This document shows, piece after piece, positions 53,212-60,825 of a stretch of DNA of 64,000 nucleotides (the stretch's first letter is position 1; every line of letters begins with the position of its first letter). The notes under the pieces are model-generated. The model was not told where the DNA came from. It made no database searches and worked only from the letters and a program-made list of their open reading frames with translations. The position numbers were made by a program, and so were the translations under genes. The stretch is from Aeromicrobium sp. Root344 (GTDB lineage Bacteria > Actinomycetota > Actinomycetes > Propionibacteriales > Nocardioidaceae), in assembly GCF_001425755.1 (NCBI RefSeq), contig NZ_LMDH01000001.1, positions 2,659,672 to 2,723,671 on the forward strand, read 5' to 3'.

Positions 53212-55140
53212 GTGAACACAGTCAGCACCAAACGCCTGCTTGTCGGGCGCCCGCTCAGCTCCGCCCGCATGGACGAGACCCTGCTGCCGAAGTGGCTGGC
53301 GTTGCCGGTCTTCTGCAGTGACCCGCTGTCCTCCAACGCCTACGCCACCGAGGAGATCCTGCTCGTGCTGAGCCTCGGAGGGCTGGCGCTCCTGCACCTG
53401 TCGCCGTGGATTGCACTCGCCGTCGTGGCTCTCCTGGCGATCGTCATCCTGTCGTACCGGGAGACCTGCCGCGCCTACCCGAACGGCGGCGGCGCGTACA
53501 CGGTCAGCAGGGACAATCTCGGGCGCAACGCCGCTCTCGTCGCGGCCAGCGCGCTGCTCGTCGACTACGTGCTGACGGTCGCGGTCTCCGTGGCAGCCGG
53601 GGTCTCGAACATCGTCTCAGCGTTCCCCTCCCTCGGACCTCATGCCGTGATGCTGGCTGCCGGTTTCGTCGCCGTGCTGGCTCTGATGAACCTCCGAGGC
53701 GTCAAGGAGTCCGGCACCTACTTCGCGGTGCCGACGTACGGCTTCATCGCCTGCATGTTCGTGATGATCGTCGTGGGCATGTGGTCGACGGCAACCGGTG
53801 ACGCACCGCGGGCCGAGTCGGCGGCCATCTCGGTGCACGCGACCGGGGAGTACTCAGGCCTGCTGCTCGCCCTGCTCATCCTTCGAGCCTTCGCCTCCGG
53901 CTGCACGGCTCTCACCGGAGTCGAGGCAGTGAGCAACGGTGTCCCGAGCTTCCGGAAGCCGGCAAGCCGCAACGCTGCTGCGACCCTGGCGATCATGGGG
54001 GGCCTGACGATCGTCATCTTCGTGGGGATCACAGCGCTCGCACTGATCACGAAGGTGCACGTCGCAGCCGACCCCTCGCAGCTCGTCGGGGCTCCCGACG
54101 GCTACGCGCAGAAGACCGTCATCGCACAGGTCGCCGGCGCCGTCTTCGGCCTCGACTCGCTCGGCTTCTACGCGGTCCAGGCGTTCACCGCCGCCATCCT
54201 GATCATGGCGGCGAACACGGCCTTCAACGGATTTCCGATCCTCGCCTCGATCCTCGCGAAGGACGGATTCCTGCCTCGGCAGATGTCACGGCGCGGGGAT
54301 CGCCTGGTGTTCTCCAACGGCATCGTCATCCTCGCCGGGCTGTCCATCGGACTGCTGTGGGTCTTTGACGCCAGCACGACCCGATTGATCCAGCTCTACA
54401 TCATCGGCGTGTTCGCCTCGTTCACTCTCAGCCAGGCCGGGATGGTTCGCCACTGGCTGACGCTACGGCCGTCGCTGACCGAGCTGAGCGAGAAGCGGCG
54501 ACTTCTCCGGTCGCTGGGCATCAACGCCCTGGGAGCTGCGACGACCATGTTGGTCCTGGTCATCGTGCTCGTCACCAAGTTCACCCATGGCGCCTGGATC
54601 GTCGTCATCGCGATGCCGCTGGTCTTCGCGATGATGACCGCGGTCCGCCGGCACTACGACCGCATCGCCGACGAGCTGGCCGCGAGCCCGGGAGGTGTGC
54701 CCCTGCCGAGCCGCGTGCATGCCGTGGTGCTGGTCTCCAACCTGCAGATGCCGACGCTGCGCGCTCTCGCCTTCGCACGGGCGACAGAGCCCAGCAGCTT
54801 GACCGCGGTCACGGCCAGGACGTCCGAGGAGGAGACGACCGCGTTGGTCGCCGCCTGGGAGGCCCGCGAGATACCCGTTCCCCTCACGATCCTGGACGCA
54901 CCGTTTCGCGACCTCACCCATCCGGTCCTGTCGCACATCCGCCGGCTGCACCGCGAGAGCCCGCGGGACGTGGTCGCCGTCTTCATCCCTGAGTACGTCG
55001 TAGGACGCTGGTGGGAGAACTTGCTCCACAACCAGAGCGCCCTGCGCCTCAAGGCCCGGCTCTTGTTCGAACCCGGAGTCATGGTGACCAATGTCCCGTG
55101 GCAGCTGGACCGTCCGCCCCATGCCCCTGTGGGACGCTGA
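53212..55140 (+). CDS. KimA-like APC-family potassium importer
   Basis: A 642-residue transporter with 12 membrane helices and a cytoplasmic C-terminal domain from about residue 480. It matches B. subtilis KimA throughout: RLLVGRPLSSARMDE, LPVFCSDPLSSNAYATEEIL, YPNGGGAYTVSRDNLG, GCTALTGVEAVSNGVPSF and a C-terminal end with HNQSALRLKARLLF. KimA imports K+ and is inhibited by c-di-AMP. The downstream kinase-regulator pair resembles KdpDE, supporting a potassium role. GTG start. Confidence 0.9.
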   Translation: MNTVSTKRLLVGRPLSSARMDETLLPKWLALPVFCSDPLSSNAYATEEILLVLSLGGLALLHLSPWIALAVVALLAIVILSYRETCRAYPNGGGAYTVSRDNLGRNAALVAASALLVDYVLTVAVSVAAGVSNIVSAFPSLGPHAVMLAAGFVAVLALMNLRGVKESGTYFAVPTYGFIACMFVMIVVGMWSTATGDAPRAESAAISVHATGEYSGLLLALLILRAFASGCTALTGVEAVSNGVPSFRKPASRNAAATLAIMGGLTIVIFVGITALALITKVHVAADPSQLVGAPDGYAQKTVIAQVAGAVFGLDSLGFYAVQAFTAAILIMAANTAFNGFPILASILAKDGFLPRQMSRRGDRLVFSNGIVILAGLSIGLLWVFDASTTRLIQLYIIGVFASFTLSQAGMVRHWLTLRPSLTELSEKRRLLRSLGINALGAATTMLVLVIVLVTKFTHGAWIVVIAMPLVFAMMTAVRRHYDRIADELAASPGGVPLPSRVHAVVLVSNLQMPTLRALAFARATEPSSLTAVTARTSEEETTALVAAWEAREIPVPLTILDAPFRDLTHPVLSHIRRLHRESPRDVVAVFIPEYVVGRWWENLLHNQSALRLKARLLFEPGVMVTNVPWQLDRPPHAPVGR

Positions 55141-55144
55141 CGAC

Positions 55145-56524
55145 ATGGAGCAGCGCGGTGGTGTGCCGGCGAGCACCTCGAGGCTGAGCCCGGGCCGCCG
55201 GCGGGTCGGCCTGATCGGGTCGGTTGCCGGGCCGGTGGTCTTCACGCTGGCCGTCCTGCCCTGGCGCGGTGACGCGGACCTGGGGGCGGTGCTCCCGGCG
55301 TACTTCCTGCTGGTCGTCGTTGCAGCCGTCCTGGGCGGCATGGGTCCAGGGCTGCTGGCAGCGATCGCTTCCTTCCTGCTCGCGAACTGGTTCCTGACGC
55401 GGCCCTTCGACACGCTCGCGGTCGATCGCAGCGACGCCCTGGCCCAGCTCGTCGTCTTCGTCGTCGTCGCGGTGCTCGTCAGCCTGGTCGTCGAAGCGGG
55501 AGCGCGCACTCGTGCCGTGGCGGCCCGCCGGGTCGCCGAGACCGAGGTCATGTCGCGGCTCGCTCGTTCACGTGTCGGATCCACGTCGATCGAGGAGGTG
55601 CTGACCGAGACCATGCAGCTGTTCGAGCTCGACGGTGTCGTGTTCACACCACCCGACGGTCCTGTCGACGCGGTCTCCGTGGGCGTGCGCAGCGGCTCCG
55701 AGCCGACCCACCTGATCGAGACGACCGCCGGCTCGACACTCGAGACCTGGGGGACGCCGTCGTTCGCGGACGACCTCCACCTCCTGCGGTCGTTGGCAGA
55801 TGCGAGCGACCGGGCCTGGCACGAGCAGCTCCTCGAGCGCGAGGCCTCGCGCGCCGCAGCCCTCGACGAGGCCGATCGGGTACGGACGGCGCTGCTGGCA
55901 GCGGTCGGGCACGACCTGCGGACTCCGCTGGCGGTGATCAAGGCGGCGGTCACGGGCCTTCGGTCGGACGAGGGATCCTGGGCGGACGGCGACCGAGAGG
56001 ATCTGCTCGAGACGGCCGATGACTCCGTGGACCGGCTGACGTCGCTGATCGACAACCTGCTGGCGATGAGCCGGATCGAGGCGGGTGCGCTGCTGGTGCG
56101 CCTCGAGCCCGTGGCGCTCGTGGAGGTCGTCTCCCGGGTGCTGATCGACCGGGACGACGTGACGATCGAGGTGCCTGACGACCTGCCATTGGCGATGGCC
56201 GACGAGGCGCTCCTGGAACGGGTCCTGGTGAACCTCGTGGACAACGCGGTCCGTCACGGCGGCGGCGTGACGGAGGTCGTGGCACGGGTGCAGGCGGATT
56301 CGGTCGACGTCGCGGTGATCGATCACGGGCCAGGCCTCCCGGCCAACCGGTCGTCCGATCCGTTCACGGCCCAGTCCGGTTCGGACCGTGTCGGCACCGG
56401 CGCGGGCCTCGGACTGGCGATCGTCGGCGGACTGGTCCGGGCCATGTCCGGGACCGTCGAGGCGACCAGCACGCCAGGTGGTGGCGCGACGGTGACCGTA
56501 CGTCTGCCGGTGAAGGCCCCATGA
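55145..56524 (+). CDS. KdpD-like sensor kinase, truncated form
   Basis: A sensor kinase with a DUF4118 domain of four helices (about residues 20-110), then a linker, a dimerisation helix with HDLRTPLAVIK, and an ATPase domain with NLVDNAVRHG, DHGPG and GAGLGLAIVGG. The KdpD and universal-stress domains that begin full KdpD are absent. The start is uncertain between ATG 55121 and 55145; I use 55145, 5 nt after the KimA-like stop. It overlaps the regulator gene. Confidence 0.9.
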   Translation: MEQRGGVPASTSRLSPGRRRVGLIGSVAGPVVFTLAVLPWRGDADLGAVLPAYFLLVVVAAVLGGMGPGLLAAIASFLLANWFLTRPFDTLAVDRSDALAQLVVFVVVAVLVSLVVEAGARTRAVAARRVAETEVMSRLARSRVGSTSIEEVLTETMQLFELDGVVFTPPDGPVDAVSVGVRSGSEPTHLIETTAGSTLETWGTPSFADDLHLLRSLADASDRAWHEQLLEREASRAAALDEADRVRTALLAAVGHDLRTPLAVIKAAVTGLRSDEGSWADGDREDLLETADDSVDRLTSLIDNLLAMSRIEAGALLVRLEPVALVEVVSRVLIDRDDVTIEVPDDLPLAMADEALLERVLVNLVDNAVRHGGGVTEVVARVQADSVDVAVIDHGPGLPANRSSDPFTAQSGSDRVGTGAGLGLAIVGGLVRAMSGTVEATSTPGGGATVTVRLPVKAP

Positions 56525-57195
56525 CCCGGCTGCTGCTCGTCGAGGACGACTCGACCCTGGCCCGAGCCCTCGCGATCACCTTGCGGACGCGGTCGTACGT
56601 CGTGACAGTGGCCCGCGACGGCGGGTCTGCGCTCCGGGACGCGTCATCGTCACGCCCTGACGTCATCGTCCTTGACCTGGGCCTTCCCGACATGGACGGT
56701 GTCGACGTCATCAGGTCCCTGCGGACCTGGACCCAGACGCCGATCATCGTGCTGTCGGCTCGCGACGGGCAGCGCGACAAGGTCGCCGCGCTCGACGCAG
56801 GTGCTGACGACTACGTCGCGAAGCCGTTCGGCATCGAGGAGCTGTTGGCGCGACTGCGCGCCGCGAGTCGACGTGCTGCGCCCCGCGAGGACGAGCCGGT
56901 CGTCTCGGCCGGCGACCTGGTGATCGATCTTGCCGCGGCACGGGTCCGACGCGCCGGGCTCGATGTTCGTCTCACGCCGACCGAGTGGCACGTGCTCGAG
57001 GTGCTGGTGCGTCGCAGGGGGACCCTCGTCGCCCGCGCCGACCTGCTGCGTGAGGTCTGGGGGCCGGCCTACGAGAGGCAGACCAACTACCTACGGGTCT
57101 ACCTCGCGCAGCTTCGGGCCAAGCTCGAGGCCGATCCGTCGAGGCCCACGCATCTCGTCACCGAGTCCGGCCTCGGGTACCGATTCGAGCCCTGA
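56521..57195 (+). CDS. KdpE-like OmpR-family response regulator
   Basis: A 224-residue regulator. The receiver has VEDD near the start, VIVLDLGLPDMDG with the phosphoacceptor and DDYVAKPFG with the lysine. The winged helix contains LTPTEWHVLEVLVRRRGTLV and QTNYLRVYLAQLRAKLE, close to KdpE. It overlaps the kinase gene by 4 nt. A candidate operator with 11-bp repeats lies before the importer gene. Confidence 0.94.
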   Translation: MTRLLLVEDDSTLARALAITLRTRSYVVTVARDGGSALRDASSSRPDVIVLDLGLPDMDGVDVIRSLRTWTQTPIIVLSARDGQRDKVAALDAGADDYVAKPFGIEELLARLRAASRRAAPREDEPVVSAGDLVIDLAAARVRRAGLDVRLTPTEWHVLEVLVRRRGTLVARADLLREVWGPAYERQTNYLRVYLAQLRAKLEADPSRPTHLVTESGLGYRFEP

Positions 57196-57277
57196 GGCAG
57201 GCGTCGCGTGATCTCCGGACGCTTAAAGTCTAGTCCTTAACTAGATGGTTCTTCCGAACCAGTTCCACTAGTTCTTC

Positions 57278-57469
57278 GTGATCAAATTTCCTGCAATTTC
57301 AGAAAATTTACCTCCGCGACACCCTCTGGAGGTGACGCCACCCGGCGCCATGCTGTTGGCTGTGGGGACAGGTCGCGGCGCACTCCCACTTTGCCGCAGC
57401 CGATCCGCAGCGAGGGCACCCCTTGGCTGCGTCATGAATCCGTTCCGTGCAGGGGCGAAACTGATGGAG
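57278..57469 (+). promoter_or_regulatory. Conserved leader A of the LPDTG protein family
   Basis: Block 1 GTGATCAAAT is at 57278-57287, block 2 ACAGGTCGCGGCGCACTCCC at 57368-57387 and block 3 CCGTTCCGTGCAGGGGCGA at 57440-57458, followed by the site GATGGAG at 57463-57469. Hairpins TCTAGT/ACTAGA (57229-57245) and TGGTTC/GAACCA (57246-57261) precede it and may end the kdpE transcript. The rest of 57196-57478 is non-coding as far as I see. Confidence 0.7.
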
Positions 57470-57478
57470 CTTTCCCGT

Positions 57479-58624
57479 ATGAAGAAGATCTTCCTCGTAC
57501 TCGCGTTGCTTGCGGCCTGTGTGTTCTTCGCGCAGCCCGCGATCGCCGGCGACGACGACCCGGTGACCACCACGGCCACCGACACGCCGAGCGACACCCC
57601 CACCACCGACACTCCCACCGAGGACACCCCGACTGGCGACACGCCTACCGAGGACACCCCGACGGAGGAGACCCCGCCGGCACCGGAGACCGAGGTCCCG
57701 CCGCCGGCCGAGGGTGCCACGCCGCCGGTCGACACTCGGGGTGACAGCGCAGTCGTCGCTGCTCCGAAGGCCAACAAGAAGATCGTGGTGTGCAAGTTCG
57801 TCAGCACACCCGGTGGCCAGTTGGACCACGTCATCATCGTGGACGCGCCCAAGGGTTTCCTCGGCGTCTTCCCGACGATCTTCCCCGACGCGCAGGACTC
57901 GGTCGCGATCCGCTATGCGGCGCCGGGCGAGCAGGCCAAGGACGTCGTGCTGTCGGAGTGCACCTTCACCCCGCCGGTCGACGTATGTCCCGACGTGCCG
58001 GGCAACCAGCCGACGGGCACCGACTGCGGAACTGCAGTCGAGAAGAAGGTCGTGGTCTGCAAGTACGTCGGCACGCCTCCTGGCACTCCCGACCACATCA
58101 TCGTCGTGAACGAGAGCGCACTGGGTGAGGGCTTCCTGGGCGTCTTCCCGTACGCGTTCGGCGATGCGCAGGACTCGATCGCGATCCGATTCGCAGATGG
58201 CAACGAGCAGCCGGGCGACGAGGAGCTTGTCCACTGCCCGACGTTCCCGACCGAGGTCACTCCTGAGGAGCCCACGGCCGATCCGGCGACGTGCGACGCG
58301 GACGGTTCGCTCAACCTGCCCGACACCGAAGGCGTCACCTACTCGGTGTCACCCGACAAGTCGGGTCCGGGCGACTTCGTCGTCACCGCGGCACCCGCGA
58401 GCGACGACTTCGTGCTGACCGGTGACGTGAAGTTCAACATCACCGTCGACAAGAAGCTGAGCGGCTCGGACTGCACCGAGGACGAGAACGGGCTGCTGCC
58501 CGACACCGGCGGCCTGCCGCTGTGGGCGCTGCTCGTCGCCGGCCCGATGGTCGCAGCTGGAGCCATGCTCCTGAAGCGCCGTCAGCTGGAGTCGGACCCG
58601 ACCGTGATCAGGCGTCTTCGCTGA
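57479..58624 (+). CDS. Secreted LPDTG-anchored protein A with two CKYVGTPG-type domains
   Basis: A 381-residue surface protein. A signal peptide ends near residue 22 (AIAG). A threonine/proline linker with TPTEDTPT-type repeats follows to about residue 90. Domain 1 (VVCKFVSTPGG... DHVIIVDAP... DAQDSVAIRYA) and domain 2 (VVCKYVGTPPG... DHIIVVNESALGEGF... DAQDSIAIRF) are related. A beta-rich domain and LLPDTGG, a membrane helix and KRRQ tail end it, as in sortase substrates. MELSRMKK at 57464 is another start. No sortase gene is in the window. Confidence 0.85.
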   Translation: MKKIFLVLALLAACVFFAQPAIAGDDDPVTTTATDTPSDTPTTDTPTEDTPTGDTPTEDTPTEETPPAPETEVPPPAEGATPPVDTRGDSAVVAAPKANKKIVVCKFVSTPGGQLDHVIIVDAPKGFLGVFPTIFPDAQDSVAIRYAAPGEQAKDVVLSECTFTPPVDVCPDVPGNQPTGTDCGTAVEKKVVVCKYVGTPPGTPDHIIVVNESALGEGFLGVFPYAFGDAQDSIAIRFADGNEQPGDEELVHCPTFPTEVTPEEPTADPATCDADGSLNLPDTEGVTYSVSPDKSGPGDFVVTAAPASDDFVLTGDVKFNITVDKKLSGSDCTEDENGLLPDTGGLPLWALLVAGPMVAAGAMLLKRRQLESDPTVIRRLR

Positions 58625-58641
58625 TCATCTGAGCTCGGTAT

Positions 58642-58675
58642 GAGAAGGGGAGTCGCTCCGGCGGCTCCCCTTCTC
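58642..58675 (+). terminator. Terminator of LPDTG gene A
   Basis: GAGAAGGGGAG (58642-58652) pairs with CTCCCCTTCTC (58665-58675), with the inner TCGC/GCGG pairing around a UCCG loop. Sequence and loop are shared with the terminators of copies B and C. Confidence 0.9.
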
Positions 58676-58742
58676 GCATCCCGAAGAGCGACCCGTGTCG
58701 CTCGAGCCCTGGTTCATCGGAACTAGTGCACCTAGCCCGTAC

Positions 58743-58925
58743 TGATCAAATCGCTGTTTTTCAGCAGAATTCGAGGCCTTGAGGTCTCGAATGGCGTGAC
58801 CTCAGGTCTGCTACAGCCGTTCATCAAGGTGCACAGGTCGCGGCGCACTCCCGGGTCTCGACCGACGGGGGACTTCCCCGTACCCACAACTCGAACCGTT
58901 CCGTGCAGGGGCGATACGGATGGAG
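58743..58925 (+). promoter_or_regulatory. Conserved leader B of the LPDTG protein family
   Basis: Block 1 TGATCAAAT at 58743-58751, block 2 identical to copy A at 58833-58852, block 3 identical at 58896-58914, then GGATGGAG. TGGTTCATCGGAAC lies upstream, close to the copy A hairpin. ACGGGG/CCCCGT makes a hairpin between blocks 2 and 3. The 310-nt gap between genes A and B otherwise holds only the terminator. Confidence 0.7.
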
Positions 58926-58934
58926 TTAGAACCC

Positions 58935-60491
58935 ATGAAGAAGATATTGATCGTCCTCGCGATGATCGCGGCCAGCGTGTTCCTCGCGCAGCCCGCGGTC
59001 GCCGACGAAGGAGATGCGCCGGCTGAGGCCGCCGTCGAGACCACCACCGACACCACGACCGAGACGGCACCGGACACCTCCGAGCCGGAGCAGCAGGCGC
59101 CGGCCGAGACACCGCCGCCGGCGGCCGAGAGCGAGCCCGAGCCGGTCGTCAACGAGGAGCCAGCACCGCCCGCCCGCGACGTCAACAAGCCGGCACCCAA
59201 GCCGGACGAGTCCACGTCGGGCAACGCACCGAACGACGACGTCGAGAGCGGCGCAGCCGTCGCCGCAGCAGTCGATCTCGACACCAAGGTCACGATCTGC
59301 CACGTCCCGCCGGGCAACCCGGCCAACGCGCACGCCATCTCGGTGAGCTACAACTCGATCGTCAAGGGCGAGGGCCACGGCAAGAACAACGGCGCACACT
59401 CCGCCGACTGGATCCCCAGCTTCGAGTACCTGGTCGGCGACCAGGTCGTCGTCTACCCGGGACGCAACATCAACGAGGCCAACCCGTGTGACGACGAGGA
59501 GCCGCTGATCGAGGTCGGCACCGAGGACCCGACTCTGGCGGGACCGACCTGCCTGGCCGACGGCAAGGTCAACCTGCCTGACACCGAAGGGGTCATCTAC
59601 ACGATCACGCCGGCGAACGCGCCCGGTGACGTCGACGTCGACGCCACGGCGGACGAGGGCTACATCATCGACGACCAGGCGACGATCCACTGGGACTTCA
59701 CGGTCCTGCCGAAGCTCGCTGGCGACGACCCGCAGTGCGTCATCACCGATGACGAGAAGAAGGTCGTGGTCTGCAAGTTCACCGGCCCGCCCCCGGGCGT
59801 GTTCGACCACATCATCATCGTGAACGAGAGCGCACTCGGTGAGGGCTTCGAGGGTGACTTCCCCTACCCGTTCGGTGACGCCCAGGACTCGATCGCCATC
59901 CGCTACGCCAAGGACGGCGAGCAGGCCAAGGACGTACCCATCGCGGAATGCCTGCCTGAGGTGGAACCGACCGAGATCACAGCCGAGGCACCGATCGCGG
60001 ATCCTGCCACCTGTGACGAGGACGGCTCGCTGGTCCTGCCGGAGACCGACCACGTGACCTACACGACCGAACCGGTCTTCGACGGTCCCGGCAAGTACAC
60101 GATCACCGCGAGCGTCACGGATGAGGAGTTCGTGCTCACCGGCAAGACGGTGTTCAAGGTGACGGTGGGCGGCAAGCTGCCGACCGCTGACTGTGTCACG
60201 CCGGCCAAGGAGGACGACCTGCTGCCCGACACGGGTGGTGTGCCCCTCTGGATCCTGCTCCTCGCAGGTCCGATGACGGCAGCAGGACTCATCATCCTGA
60301 TGCGCCGCGAGCCCGTGAGCCATGCGTCCACGAGTGGCCGGATGCCGTCCTACTCGCTGATCCTTCCGCCGGTGAAGAAGCCGGCCGGGATCACGCGGGT
60401 CCACGCCACGACCGAGCACCTCGGCTTCATGAAGGCCGTCAGCCAGGTCGTCGCAGCGATCGGCTCGTTCTTCCGCGGAGGACGTCGCTGA
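58935..60491 (+). CDS. Secreted LPDTG-anchored protein B with ICHVPPGNP domain
   Basis: A 518-residue paralogue. The signal peptide ends near residue 23 (AVAD). A Pro/Glu/Ala linker precedes a TKVTICHVPPGNPANAHAISV domain with several histidines (residues ~120-185), then a beta module, a CKFTGPPPG/DAQDSIAIRYA domain like those in A and C, another beta module, LLPDTGG and a helix. About 60 residues follow the helix, ending GSFFRGGRR, far longer than the usual sortase tail. MELEPMKK at 58920 is an alternative start. Confidence 0.85.
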   Translation: MKKILIVLAMIAASVFLAQPAVADEGDAPAEAAVETTTDTTTETAPDTSEPEQQAPAETPPPAAESEPEPVVNEEPAPPARDVNKPAPKPDESTSGNAPNDDVESGAAVAAAVDLDTKVTICHVPPGNPANAHAISVSYNSIVKGEGHGKNNGAHSADWIPSFEYLVGDQVVVYPGRNINEANPCDDEEPLIEVGTEDPTLAGPTCLADGKVNLPDTEGVIYTITPANAPGDVDVDATADEGYIIDDQATIHWDFTVLPKLAGDDPQCVITDDEKKVVVCKFTGPPPGVFDHIIIVNESALGEGFEGDFPYPFGDAQDSIAIRYAKDGEQAKDVPIAECLPEVEPTEITAEAPIADPATCDEDGSLVLPETDHVTYTTEPVFDGPGKYTITASVTDEEFVLTGKTVFKVTVGGKLPTADCVTPAKEDDLLPDTGGVPLWILLLAGPMTAAGLIILMRREPVSHASTSGRMPSYSLILPPVKKPAGITRVHATTEHLGFMKAVSQVVAAIGSFFRGGRR

Positions 60492-60503
60492 TCACCCGCT
60501 GAT

Positions 60504-60543
60504 CGCCGGGAGGGGAGTCGCTTCGGCGGCTCCCCTCCTGGCG
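60504..60543 (+). terminator. Terminator of LPDTG gene B
   Basis: CGCCGGGAGGGGAGTCGC pairs with GCGGCTCCCCTCCTGGCG around a TTCG tetraloop, a long stem with G-U pairs. The core matches the terminators of copies A and C. Confidence 0.9.
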
Positions 60544-60636
60544 TCCGGGGCGCACGGAAGAGGGCCTGGAACCGGACAGGTTGGCGCATAAAGGTCTGGA
60601 CCTTAGCCCTTCGTGACTAGCGCGGGGGGCCCGTAG

Positions 60637-60816
60637 TGATCAAATCTTCAGCATTCCTTCATGTTTGGTGTCATTCGAGGTGACGCACTCCACCTGACGC
60701 GGTTCCCTAGCAGTACAGGCCCTGGCGCACTCCCACTTGTCATCGCCTCCGCGCAGCCGAGGAATCCGCCTTGACTACGGCTCGAACCGTTCCGTGCAGG
60801 GGCGATACGGATGGAG
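60637..60816 (+). promoter_or_regulatory. Conserved leader C of the LPDTG protein family
   Basis: Block 1 TGATCAAAT at 60637-60645, block 2 ACAGGCCCTGGCGCACTCCC at 60715-60734 (three changes), block 3 at 60787-60805 identical to the others, then GGATGGAG at 60809-60816. The hairpin AAGGTC/GACCTT lies upstream. An in-frame TGA between blocks 2 and 3 argues against protein coding. The 334-nt gap holds the B terminator and this leader. Confidence 0.7.
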
Positions 60817-60825
60817 TTATCTGTC

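Noticed and set aside
57368-57478. N-terminal extension of the LPDTG proteins through leader blocks 2 and 3
   Set aside because: Blocks are in frame in all three copies and open in A and B, but C has a TGA between the blocks and the signal peptide begins at MKK.
57278-60816. Known riboswitch (c-di-GMP GEMM or ydaO c-di-AMP) in the LPDTG leaders
   Set aside because: Block 3 shares a few bases with the GEMM 3' end, but the conserved GEMM core and the ydaO AACCCGUC/GGGG elements are missing, so I do not call either class.
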